In this document: positions 1-5,801 of the stretch, piece by piece
Layout of the letters: each line of letters opens with the position of its first letter
Position numbering within the stretch: position 1 is the first letter of the stretch
Source of the DNA: Caldifarciminota bacterium UBA3073
Lineage (GTDB): Bacteria > Hydrothermota > UBA3073
Direction: 5' to 3'
Assembly (NCBI GenBank): GCA_002366725.1
Contig: DFBT01000002.1
Span: 1 to 8,849 of the forward strand
DNA length: 8,849 nucleotides
Notes under the pieces: model-generated
Database searches by the model: none
What the model was told of the DNA's origin: nothing
The model's input: only the letters and a program-made list of their open reading frames with translations
Program-made: the position numbers and the translations under genes

Positions 1-140
1 ACATCCATATCGAATATCTCCGGGGAGTGTCCTCCCTCTTTTAAGACCGCCGCAAGATAAGCTATACCGAGTGGCGGCATCGGGGCACCCATATATGTAT
101 AGAGATTAAAACTCGATGGATTTACAAGCAATATACGCAT
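1..140 (-). CDS. B12-binding radical SAM protein, N-terminal fragment (partial)
   Basis: Reading the minus strand from an ATG at 140-138 gives 46 codons that run off the window edge. The peptide starts MRILLVNPSS and continues through PPLGIAYLAAVLKEGGH to EIFDMD. This is the usual opening of cobalamin-binding (Rossmann-like) domains placed before a radical SAM core: a first beta strand ending in NP, the PPLG-(I/L)-x-YLAAxL helix, and a GH-x-(2,3)-E-(V/I)-x-D second strand. The radical SAM CxxxCxxC motif would lie outside the window, so it is not confirmed, and the substrate cannot be guessed. No clear Shine-Dalgarno sequence precedes the ATG. The start was chosen because the family pattern begins exactly there. 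A glycosyltransferase with a similar first strand is a less likely alternative, because PPLGIAYLAA is specific to the B12-binding group. Confidence 0.75.
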   Translation of the reverse strand, partial: MRILLVNPSSFNLYTYMGAPMPPLGIAYLAAVLKEGGHSPEIFDMD

Positions 141-161
141 AGTTCATTGAAGCTTATTCAC

Positions 162-183
162 CACAAAGGCACGAAGGCACTAA
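162..183 (+). repeat. CACRAA short-period repeat, three units at 8-bp spacing
   Basis: CACAAA (162-167), CACGAA (170-175) and CACTAA (178-183) follow each other at exactly 8-bp steps. Two related arrays with 9-bp steps occur at 2457-2480 and 5670-5693. This copy lies about 22 bases upstream of the minus-strand start codon at 140, so it probably falls in the leader or promoter of the radical SAM gene. Confidence 0.6.
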
Positions 184-232
184 GATTAGATATTAGATTG
201 TAGTCTTATCGCGACTAGAAAGTCGCTCCCAC

Positions 233-296
233 AACGACCTAATAACTCAATAACTTAATTACCCAATAGCTTGATCGCCTGATAGCTTGACTACCT
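233..296 (+). repeat. Degenerate 8-bp tandem array, eight units
   Basis: Consecutive octamers read aacgacct, aataactc, aataactt, aattaccc, aatagctt, gatcgcct, gatagctt, gactacct, with a rough consensus RATARCYT. The second position is always A, the sixth is almost always C, and later units favour G at position 1. The units are non-coding: stops appear on both strands and the length is a multiple of eight, not three. A shorter 8-bp array (aacctaac, aaactatc, caactaac, agactaac) is at 526-557. Confidence 0.7.
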
Positions 297-326
297 GACA
301 TCTGTGATTATCCCTGCCTACCGGTC

Positions 327-357
327 CCTACGGATCCGCTGCACAGCATCCGTATGG
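327..357. repeat. Compact hairpin
   Basis: TACGGAT (329-335) pairs perfectly with ATCCGTA (348-354). Inside it GCT (338-340) pairs with AGC (345-347) around a four-base loop, with CC bulged out. Outside it CC (327-328) can pair with GG (356-357) across a one-base bulge. No T-run follows on either strand, so it is not a typical intrinsic terminator. It may be a dispersed palindromic element or a processed RNA structure. Confidence 0.5.
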
Positions 358-431
358 AATGGACAAGAGGATAAACACTCCCATATCAAAAATCAAATAT
401 GAGCTGAAACTTTCTGATATATCGGTGTACA

Positions 432-472
432 AAGATATTTTCTAATGTGCCCAAATGGTTAAAAAATATCTT
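432..472. repeat. Perfect 10-bp AT-rich inverted repeat
   Basis: AAGATATTTT at 432-441 is the exact reverse complement of AAAATATCTT at 463-472, with 21 bases between. It lies directly beside the 10-bp-period repeat that starts at 477. It could be a fold-back structure or a protein site. Confidence 0.5.
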
Positions 473-476
473 GAAA

Positions 477-597
477 CCACAGATGGACACGAGATTATCA
501 CAAGAGCAAAAAGTTGGTTAGTTAAAACCTAACAAACTATCCAACTAACAGACTAACTCCTCACATAATCTGTGTTCATCTGTGCCCATCTGTGGTT
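477..597. repeat. Inverted copies of a 10-bp-period CACAGAT repeat around a hairpin
   Basis: The right arm, read on the minus strand from 597, is ACCACAGATG GGCACAGATG AACACAGATT; on the plus strand ATCTGTG starts at 568, 578 and 588, exactly 10 bp apart. The left arm, on the plus strand from 477, begins ACCACAGATGG and then jumps to ACACGAGATTATCAC, as if about one unit had been lost. Between the arms, agttggttagtt (512-523) pairs with aactatccaact (535-546), 11 of 12 positions. The whole forms a fold-back of about 120 bp ending 15 bases after the stop codon of the UbiB-like gene. Confidence 0.6.
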
Positions 598-612
598 AAT
601 GCGTTTTTGAAT

Positions 613-2211
613 TCATCTTCGCAAAGATATGATAAACCAGAAAAGCCAAATAAGAGCAGCAACAAAACCCGCAATGGATAGAAAGGGTAGCTTTTCTATG
701 AGTATGGAACTACTTACCACAAGTGCAATAAATATAAAACTTATTCCCAATCTCACACTTGCCTTATCGATCGAGGAGGTGAGATTTTCGAGACCCTTGT
801 GTTCATACACAAACTTCAATTTTCCCTCTCTCGCCTTTTCTAATACATCTCCCGCATCCCGCGGGAAATTCCTCAGGAACTTCACATACTCTCCACCTGT
901 TTTGGAGAGAACATCCAGTATACCGGACACACTGTATCTCTCCTTTATAATTTCTCTTATATGGGGCTTTATGTGGCCCATTACATCAAACTGTGGATCG
1001 AGTAGGTTTCCCAAACCCTCCACCTCAATGAGCGCCTTTGCCAGGAGAGTCAGGTTTCTCGGCAGTGCAACTTTGTATCTCTTCAAGAGAAAAAATCCCT
1101 CTTCATATGCCATTTTCATATTGAACCTGCCTATGGGGATGTTATAATACCTATCGAGGAGATCGTATATATCCTCTCTCATTTCTTCTATCCTTTCTCC
1201 ATCGGGAACTATACCGAGTGAGAAAAGCGATGCAATTATTCCATCTACATCTTTTTCGACAACGGATACGAGAAACACCCTCAATCTCTCTTTCAGATGG
1301 GGATTTATCTTACCCACCATTCCAAAGTCGCAGAGTGCGAACTTACCGTCCTGTGTAACGAAGATATTACCGGGATGTGGGTCTGCGTGGAAGAATCCGT
1401 GCTCGAATATCTGCTTTAAGCATATATCGGCACCAATGCTCGCTATCCTCTTCCTGTCCAATCCAGCCCTTTCTATCTCATCCACCCTCGATATCTTTAT
1501 CCCTTTTATCTTCTCCATAACGAGCACCTTCGAGGTCGTGATATCCCACAGAACCTCCGGGAAGAAGACCCTCCCGTCACCCGAGAAATTCCTTCTGAAC
1601 CTCTCTATGTTCATTCCCTCTCGCACAAAATCAAGTTCATTCAACAGCGTCTTCCTCATTTCTTCCACAATTTCCACCGGGTCGGAATCGGTGTGGATAT
1701 GAATCCTTTTTTTAAATGTCCTGGCGAAGTCCTCCATGATGTCGAGATCGGTTTTAATAACATCCAATATTCCCGGTCTTTGTATCTTTACAACCAATTC
1801 CTTTCCATTTTTTCTTGCGGTATGAACCTGAGAAAGCGAGGCAGATGCTATTGGATGGGGAGAAAACTCGTCAAATACATCGTTGAGGGGTAATTTTAAT
1901 TCACTCTCCACCACTGTCCTCACTTTCTCAAAAGGCAGGGGTGTTGTCTCATCCTGTAATTTTGATAATTCGAATATATATTCTCCGGGCAAAATGTCCA
2001 CCCTCGTTGACAGTATCTGTCCCATCTTGATGAATATGGGGCCCAACTCCTCGAGGGCCTTTCTGAACCTTTCGGCACCAGAGCGTTCAAGCTCTTTTCT
2101 CTTTCTCCTCCTCATTCTCTCAAACACATACCCGAACCCATATTTTGCGAAAACGCCAACTATCTGTCTCGCCCTTCTCACCTCCACGATCTTTTTTGTG
2201 ATGCTCACCAT
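613..2211 (-). CDS. ABC1/UbiB/AarF-family protein kinase-like ATPase, membrane-anchored
   Basis: The 532-residue product carries the marks of the ABC1 (COQ8/UbiB) atypical kinase family: a KxGQ motif at 62-65 (KMGQILSTR), the ELSKLQD element at 81-87, an A-rich loop (ASAS, 122-125) that replaces the P-loop of ordinary kinases, the invariant lysine K142 in VVKIQRPG, E198 in the FVREGMN segment, the catalytic HADPHPGN at 275-282 and DFG at 295-297. Two hydrophobic segments near the C-terminus (about 490-505 and 513-529) predict a membrane anchor, as in bacterial UbiB. Family members support isoprenoid-quinone synthesis or lipid homeostasis through ATPase activity; the exact role here is unknown, so no symbol is given. 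The ATG at 2211 has a Shine-Dalgarno-like GGGGTGG (2215-2221) three bases upstream. A perfect sigma70-type promoter lies about 170 bases upstream of the start. Confidence 0.93.
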   Translation of the reverse strand: MVSITKKIVEVRRARQIVGVFAKYGFGYVFERMRRRKRKELERSGAERFRKALEELGPIFIKMGQILSTRVDILPGEYIFELSKLQDETTPLPFEKVRTVVESELKLPLNDVFDEFSPHPIASASLSQVHTARKNGKELVVKIQRPGILDVIKTDLDIMEDFARTFKKRIHIHTDSDPVEIVEEMRKTLLNELDFVREGMNIERFRRNFSGDGRVFFPEVLWDITTSKVLVMEKIKGIKISRVDEIERAGLDRKRIASIGADICLKQIFEHGFFHADPHPGNIFVTQDGKFALCDFGMVGKINPHLKERLRVFLVSVVEKDVDGIIASLFSLGIVPDGERIEEMREDIYDLLDRYYNIPIGRFNMKMAYEEGFFLLKRYKVALPRNLTLLAKALIEVEGLGNLLDPQFDVMGHIKPHIREIIKERYSVSGILDVLSKTGGEYVKFLRNFPRDAGDVLEKAREGKLKFVYEHKGLENLTSSIDKASVRLGISFIFIALVVSSSILIEKLPFLSIAGFVAALIWLFWFIISLRR

Positions 2212-2318
2212 AAACCACCCCGGATTATAATGAAAAAAGTATATCTTCCCCTCTGTAGGTAATCCCCGTTATTTTCAGTATTTTTATGTACATCGGCAAA
2301 GCAAAGTGCATAAAAGCA

Positions 2319-2337
2319 GCACAAATTGAATTTGTGC
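2319..2337. repeat. Near-perfect 19-bp palindrome in the ubiB-like leader
   Basis: GCACAAATT (2319-2327) and AATTTGTGC (2329-2337) are perfect reverse complements around one central base. On the minus strand it lies in the predicted untranslated leader of the UbiB-like gene and is followed by TGCTTTT. It could be a weak attenuator, a dimeric-protein operator or a dispersed palindrome. Confidence 0.5.
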
Positions 2338-2390
2338 CTACAATTTCTCTTCTAATAAGTTTCACTGTTTCAGACCTTGCCACTGTATTT

Positions 2391-2419
2391 ATTATACACC
2401 CAAAATCCAAATTTGTCAA
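2391..2419 (-). promoter_or_regulatory. Perfect sigma70-type promoter for the UbiB-like gene
   Basis: On the minus strand TTGACA (2419-2414) is followed after exactly 17 bases by TATAAT (2396-2391), a full match to the housekeeping sigma consensus with optimal spacing. Transcription would start near 2384, leaving a leader of about 170 nt before the ATG at 2211. The spacing and both perfect hexamers in a non-coding region make chance unlikely. No experimental start is known. Confidence 0.75.
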
Positions 2420-2456
2420 CGAAAAAAGGCTAATTTTTTGCATCCAAGATTCTTCC

Positions 2457-2480
2457 CACGAAAAACACGAAAGTCACGAA
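2457..2480 (+). repeat. CACGAA repeat, three units at 9-bp spacing
   Basis: CACGAA occurs at 2457-2462, 2466-2471 and 2475-2480, exactly 9 bp apart. The same three-unit, 9-bp arrangement recurs at 5670-5693 just after polA. Here it lies between the two divergent promoters, upstream of both. A three-unit exact hexamer with three-base spacers is too short and too closely spaced for a CRISPR array. Confidence 0.6.
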
Positions 2481-2495
2481 ATTCTTTTTCCCACC

Positions 2496-2525
2496 CCCTG
2501 TTACTTCTTTTCTTTTTAAACAGGG
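2496..2525. repeat. Inverted repeat CCCTGTT / AACAGGG
   Basis: CCCTGTT at 2496-2502 and AACAGGG at 2519-2525 are perfect reverse complements separated by 16 pyrimidine-rich bases. It is one member of a cluster of CCCTGTYA motifs that ends on the -35 box of the downstream promoter. Confidence 0.45.
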
Positions 2526-2593
2526 ATTTCAATGAGACCTGTCCATTCGGATACGAGATTTTAGAGAACAGAAAATATTCCTTTGTCTCTTAG

Positions 2594-2633
2594 AGGTCTC
2601 TTGCCTGCCTGCGGTAGGCAGGCAAGTCCCTGT
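2594..2633 (+). repeat. Perfect 11-bp hairpin inside a duplicated AGGTCTCTT / AAGTCCCTGT unit
   Basis: CTTGCCTGCCT (2600-2610) pairs perfectly with AGGCAGGCAAG (2616-2626) around the loop GCGGT. The hairpin is flanked by AGGTCTCTT on the left (2594-2602) and AAGTCCCTGT on the right (2624-2633). The same two flanks occur again, joined by only AT, at 2642-2662. This looks like a hairpin element sitting within one of two direct copies. No T-run follows, so it is not a standard terminator. Confidence 0.55.
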
Positions 2634-2641
2634 TAAATTGA

Positions 2642-2662
2642 AGGTCTCTTATAAGTCCCTGT
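2642..2662 (+). repeat. Second direct copy of the AGGTCTCTT / AAGTCCCTGT unit, without the hairpin
   Basis: AGGTCTCTT (2642-2650), AT, then AAGTCCCTGT (2653-2662) repeats the flanks of the hairpin at 2594-2633. A diverged inverted version (cagggatttcaatgagacct on the plus strand) is at 2521-2540. This copy ends 10 bases before the -35 box of the DUF523-polA promoter, so it may be part of an operator. Confidence 0.5.
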
Positions 2663-2681
2663 CACTTTTTTCTTGACAGGG
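2657..2681. promoter_or_regulatory. Candidate operator: 8-bp dyad overlapping the -35 box
   Basis: CCCTGTCA (2657-2664) and TGACAGGG (2674-2681) are perfect reverse complements separated by nine bases. The right half covers most of the -35 hexamer (2673-2678). A protein bound to this dyad would block RNA polymerase, which is why I read it as a possible repressor site. The halves are centred 17 bp apart, somewhat wide for one simple dimer. Confidence 0.4.
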
Positions 2682-2701
2682 GATAAAAGATGTGTTATAA
2701 T
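2673..2701 (+). promoter_or_regulatory. Perfect, extended -10 sigma70-type promoter for DUF523-polA
   Basis: TTGACA at 2673-2678 and TATAAT at 2696-2701 are separated by exactly 17 bases, and the -10 box is preceded by TGT (2693-2695), the extended -10 TGn element. Transcription is expected to start near 2708, giving a leader of about 38 nt before the ATG at 2746. This is a full-consensus promoter and would be strong unless repressed; the dyad over the -35 box fits such control. Confidence 0.8.
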
Positions 2702-2730
2702 TTTTAAGACGGCGTAAAGCGATGGTGAGA

Positions 2731-2736
2731 GGGGAG
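2731..2736 (+). promoter_or_regulatory. Ribosome binding site that fixes the DUF523 start
   Basis: GGGGAG lies nine bases before the ATG at 2746. The earlier in-frame ATG at 2722 has no purine-rich site before it and lies only about 14 nt from the predicted transcription start. The family begins right at the later codon (MIIISACL). Confidence 0.65.
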
Positions 2737-2745
2737 TATGGTAAA

Positions 2746-3174
2746 ATGATTATAATAAGTGCCTGTCTCGTCGGGCTTCCGACCAGATACGATCTTGAGG
2801 TGGTAAGTCATCCACATCTTGTAGAACTCGTAAAGAAAGGGCTTGCTATACCCCTCTGTCCCGAACAACTTGGAGGACTTTCAACACCCAGATCCCCTTC
2901 CACGATCGAATATGGAGATGGTGAGGATGTGGTGAATGCGAGAGCGAGGATTATATCCTCCGAGGGTGTAGATGTCACCGAGAACTTCCTGAGGGGTGCG
3001 TATGCCGTTCTCGATACCGCAAGACTCGTCTCTGCAGAAGAGGCGGTGTTGAAGGAGGGAAGTCCATCCTGCGGTATAAACTATACAAATAGAGGGTTTG
3101 AGAGGATAAAGGGAATGGGTGTTCTGAGTTATCTCCTGCATTTGAACGGAATCAACCTCCGTGCAGTAGAATAA
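2746..3174 (+). CDS. DUF523 / TudS-like protein, probable [4Fe-4S] thiouracil desulfurase
   Basis: The 142-residue product matches DUF523 over its full usual length: ISACLVG with C7, RYD at 14-16, CPEQLGGLSTPRSP from C38, the DV-x-NARARI segment, DVTENFLRGA, and KEGSPSCG with C109. From memory, characterised members (TudS) remove sulfur from 2-thiouracil using a [4Fe-4S] cluster held by three conserved cysteines; C7, C38 and C109 fit those positions and E40 fits a conserved acid. Many relatives have a second Cys in (C)RYDG; here it is Thr13 and the following Gly is Leu. An in-frame ATG at 2722 would add eight residues but lacks a ribosome binding site. The stop codon is one base before polA, so the two are co-transcribed and probably translationally coupled. 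The true substrate here is not known. Confidence 0.85.
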   Translation: MIIISACLVGLPTRYDLEVVSHPHLVELVKKGLAIPLCPEQLGGLSTPRSPSTIEYGDGEDVVNARARIISSEGVDVTENFLRGAYAVLDTARLVSAEEAVLKEGSPSCGINYTNRGFERIKGMGVLSYLLHLNGINLRAVE

Positions 3175-3175
3175 T

Positions 3176-5650
3176 ATGAGAATTTACTTGATAGATGGTT
3201 CATCGATTGCATACAGGGGATACTTTGCCTTTATAAGAAATCCCCTGAGGAACTCAAGAGGGGAAAATACGAGTGCGGTATTTGCATTCGCAAATTCCAT
3301 CATAAAGCTGCTGTCGGAAAAGAAGCCGGACTATATCTTCGTGGCATTTGACTCACCCGCACCAACACACAGACACGAAAAATTTGGGGAATACAAGGCG
3401 CAAAGGCCAAAGACACCGGAGGAATTACGGAAACAAATCCCGGTTATTAAGCAACTCCTCTCCCTGATGGGGATTTCTCACTACGAGGAGCCCGGTCTCG
3501 AGGCAGATGACATAATTGGAAGTCTCGCAAAAAAGGCGAGCGCTGGAGGATTGAAGGTCATCATATTCTCGAGCGATAAGGACTTCCTGCAATTACTGGA
3601 TGAAAATGTGAGCATACTGAATCCAAAGGACTTCAAGATTTACGACAAAAGCAGTGCAAAGGAGTGGATTGGAGTTATACCCGAGCGGGTTGTGGACTTT
3701 CTCGCCCTCACGGGGGACGCAATTGACAATATCCCCGGCATCAAGGGCATAGGGCCCAAAACGGCGGCGGAACTCCTGGAGAGATTTGACTCCCTCGACG
3801 GTATATACACCAACATAGATAGTATAAAAAAGGAAAGATTGAGGAGACTGCTCGTCGACGGGAAAGAGAATGCCTACCTTTCGAGGCAACTTGCCACACT
3901 TGAGATACAAGAGAAGTCACCCATAGAGATAGAATCACTCAAAATAGGGAAACCCCGTGAGGAAGAACTGTTAAAGCTCCTTACGAGACTCGAGTTCTTC
4001 TCCATGGTGGAGAAACTTGGATTATCACCCAAAAAGCGGGTTAAGGATGTGAGCCTGGATGAACTTCTGGGGGGTGAGCTAAACGAGATTGGCGTTACAC
4101 TCCTCGATGGCATAATGGCTGTTGCCACAGGTTCAAACACCGCCGTCTCTCCACTCGATAACCGCGAAAAGCTGAGGGAAGTCATCGAGCATTCGAGCAT
4201 AACCGCAACGGATGTATCCAAAGACCTCTTCAAATTATCCCTGTCTGGCGTGGAAAACACCGTATTTGATGTGGCGATCGCCTCATATCTCCTTGAGCCA
4301 TCGCTCGGCAGTCATTCGGTCTCAAAGGCGTCCCTGAAATATCTGTCGAGACCCTTCCCACAGCTCACTAAAAATCCCACCGAGACCGAGCTATCAGGGT
4401 GTGCCTCTCTGCGCGCGTCCACCCTTCTCGCCCTCTATCCCGTGCTGAAGGGAGAACTCAAGAAGAGAGAACTTGAGACAATCTACTACAATGTAGAACT
4501 TCCCCTCTCGGGTGTGCTTGCGAGGATGGAAGACAGAGGTGTTCTGGTGGACATAGAATTTTTCAGAGAAGAGGGTAAAAGGTTGAAGAAGGAATTACAT
4601 AGTTATGAAGAACGGATATATAAACTGGCAGGCGTGAAATTCAATATAAATTCGCCAAAACAGCTCTCATACATCCTTTTCGAGCGGCTGGGATTACCAA
4701 AAGTCAAACGCACGAAGACAGGGCTATCAACCAACCAGGAGGTTCTTGAAAAACTTCTTCCCCACCATAAAATAGTAGAATTTCTGCTCCAGTACAGAGA
4801 GATAGAAAAGATCAGGTCTACATATATAGATGCAATACCCGAACTTGTGGAGAATGGCAGGGTGAGAACAAAATGGTGCCAGACCACCACCTCCACGGGG
4901 AGGCTCTCATCCGTCAGGCCAAATCTGCAGAACATCCCACCAACGGTAAGAGAGGGGTTCATAGCACCCCCCGGCTGGGTACTTCTCTCATCCGACTACT
5001 CACAAATAGAACTGAGGATAGTGGCATCCCTTTCGGGCGATGGAAATCTGAAGGCAGCATTTGAGAAGAACGAGGATATCCATACTCGCACCGCATCGCT
5101 CGTCCTTGGTATTCACGAGAAATTTGTGGGTAAAAAAGAACGGAGAATGGCAAAGATGATAAACTTCGGGATAATTTATGGCATGGGGGCATACGGACTT
5201 TCGAGGAGGCTTGGCATTCCGGTAAAAGATGCGGATTTATTCATAAATGCGTATTTCAGAACATACCCGGGTGTTAAGGAATGGGTGGAAAAGACCATAA
5301 GAGAGGCAACGGAGAAAGGCTATACGACCACTATACTGGGTAGAAAGAGATACTTCGAAAGTATGAAGGGTGCTGACATACGGGCTGCAATAAACGCACC
5401 AGTTCAGGGAAGTGCGGCAGATATGATAAAGGTTGCCATGATAAATATAGATAAGGCACTTTCAAATAAGAAGAGCGGAATGATACTCCAGGTGCACGAC
5501 GAACTCGTGCTTGAGGTTAAAGAAGACGAACTTATGGAGGTGTCAAATATCGTAAAAAGGGAGATGGAGGAGGCGGTGACTCTCGATGTGCCCGTGGTGT
5601 GCGATATGAAGGTGGGAAAGAACTGGGAAAAAATGGAGAGATTAGATTAA
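3176..5650 (+). CDS. polA: DNA polymerase I with 5' nuclease domain and degenerate 3'-5' exonuclease domain
   Basis: This 824-residue family A polymerase fills gaps and removes RNA primers in replication and repair. The N-terminal 5'-nuclease domain (about 1-290) shows D7, D59 in AFDSPAPTHRHE, E109 with D111-D112, D134/D136 in SSDKDF, D181/D184 and a helix-hairpin-helix region IPGIKGIGPKTA. The middle domain (about 300-430) lacks the DxE metal-binding pair and has Cys/Arg where the YxxxD motif should be, so proofreading should be absent, as in Taq. The polymerase domain is intact: TSTGRLSS at 572-579, PNLQNIP, motif A DYSQIELR with D607, motif B from R656 with K660, F664 and Y668, and motif C QVHDE with D775. 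F664 corresponds to Taq F667. The start is one base after the DUF523 stop with no clear ribosome binding site, suggesting coupling. The nearby coaE is a familiar partner. Confidence 0.98.
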   Translation: MRIYLIDGSSIAYRGYFAFIRNPLRNSRGENTSAVFAFANSIIKLLSEKKPDYIFVAFDSPAPTHRHEKFGEYKAQRPKTPEELRKQIPVIKQLLSLMGISHYEEPGLEADDIIGSLAKKASAGGLKVIIFSSDKDFLQLLDENVSILNPKDFKIYDKSSAKEWIGVIPERVVDFLALTGDAIDNIPGIKGIGPKTAAELLERFDSLDGIYTNIDSIKKERLRRLLVDGKENAYLSRQLATLEIQEKSPIEIESLKIGKPREEELLKLLTRLEFFSMVEKLGLSPKKRVKDVSLDELLGGELNEIGVTLLDGIMAVATGSNTAVSPLDNREKLREVIEHSSITATDVSKDLFKLSLSGVENTVFDVAIASYLLEPSLGSHSVSKASLKYLSRPFPQLTKNPTETELSGCASLRASTLLALYPVLKGELKKRELETIYYNVELPLSGVLARMEDRGVLVDIEFFREEGKRLKKELHSYEERIYKLAGVKFNINSPKQLSYILFERLGLPKVKRTKTGLSTNQEVLEKLLPHHKIVEFLLQYREIEKIRSTYIDAIPELVENGRVRTKWCQTTTSTGRLSSVRPNLQNIPPTVREGFIAPPGWVLLSSDYSQIELRIVASLSGDGNLKAAFEKNEDIHTRTASLVLGIHEKFVGKKERRMAKMINFGIIYGMGAYGLSRRLGIPVKDADLFINAYFRTYPGVKEWVEKTIREATEKGYTTTILGRKRYFESMKGADIRAAINAPVQGSAADMIKVAMINIDKALSNKKSGMILQVHDELVLEVKEDELMEVSNIVKREMEEAVTLDVPVVCDMKVGKNWEKMERLD

Positions 5651-5669
5651 TAAGAAAACGATCACAGCC

Positions 5670-5693
5670 CACGAAGTACACGAAAAACACGAA
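5670..5693 (+). repeat. CACGAA repeat, three units at 9-bp spacing, after polA
   Basis: CACGAA at 5670-5675, 5679-5684 and 5688-5693 repeats the arrangement seen at 2457-2480 with different three-base spacers. It begins 20 bases after the polA stop codon. Confidence 0.6.
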
Positions 5694-5709
5694 AGGCAAA
5701 AGATCAATG

Positions 5710-5737
5710 TCCAATTTCTAATGCCGAATTTCTAATT
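5710..5737 (+). repeat. 14-bp direct tandem repeat (aatttctaat core)
   Basis: tccaatttctaatg (5710-5723) is followed directly by ccgaatttctaatt (5724-5737); 11 of 14 positions agree and the core aatttctaat is identical. It is non-coding and lies in the polA-coaE spacer. Confidence 0.5.
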
Positions 5738-5801
5738 TCTCCTTGCCTCGGGCGGGATAAGGTGTCTAAAGCCAAAATAGCCAGAGTCTCTTGTCTGCTT
5801 G

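Larger units (their letters stand above)
141..612. other. 472-bp repeat-rich non-coding spacer
   Basis: I see no credible gene on either strand between the radical SAM fragment and the end of the UbiB-like gene. The stretch holds, in order: CACRAA-type repeats (162-183), an 8-bp degenerate tandem array (233-296), a compact hairpin (327-357), a long AT-rich inverted repeat (432-441 with 463-472), and a 10-bp-period repeat present in inverted copies around a second hairpin (477-597). It lies downstream of the ubiB-like gene and upstream of the radical SAM gene, both on the minus strand, so a promoter for the latter should be here, but I cannot point to a good one. Confidence 0.8.

Noticed and set aside
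629..1147. 172-codon plus-strand open frame
   Set aside because: It lies wholly inside the UbiB-like gene on the other strand, whose motifs are unmistakable; the plus-strand peptide is Ser/Thr-rich shadow text.
2225..2443. 72-codon minus-strand open frame upstream of the UbiB-like gene
   Set aside because: Its start lies upstream of the perfect minus-strand promoter, it runs across the promoter, a palindrome and repeats, it has no ribosome binding site, and the peptide resembles nothing known.
2457..2480. CACGAA arrays as a CRISPR remnant
   Set aside because: Units are 6 bp with 3-bp spacers, far too short for CRISPR repeats or spacers, and no cas gene is near.
2286..2519. 77-codon plus-strand open frame in the divergent spacer
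   Set aside because: It reads through the same promoter and the CACGAA array in the opposite direction and has low-complexity, non-protein-like sequence.
2722..2745. Eight extra N-terminal codons for the DUF523 protein
   Set aside because: No ribosome binding site for the ATG at 2722, a good one for 2746, and the family motif starts at the later Met.
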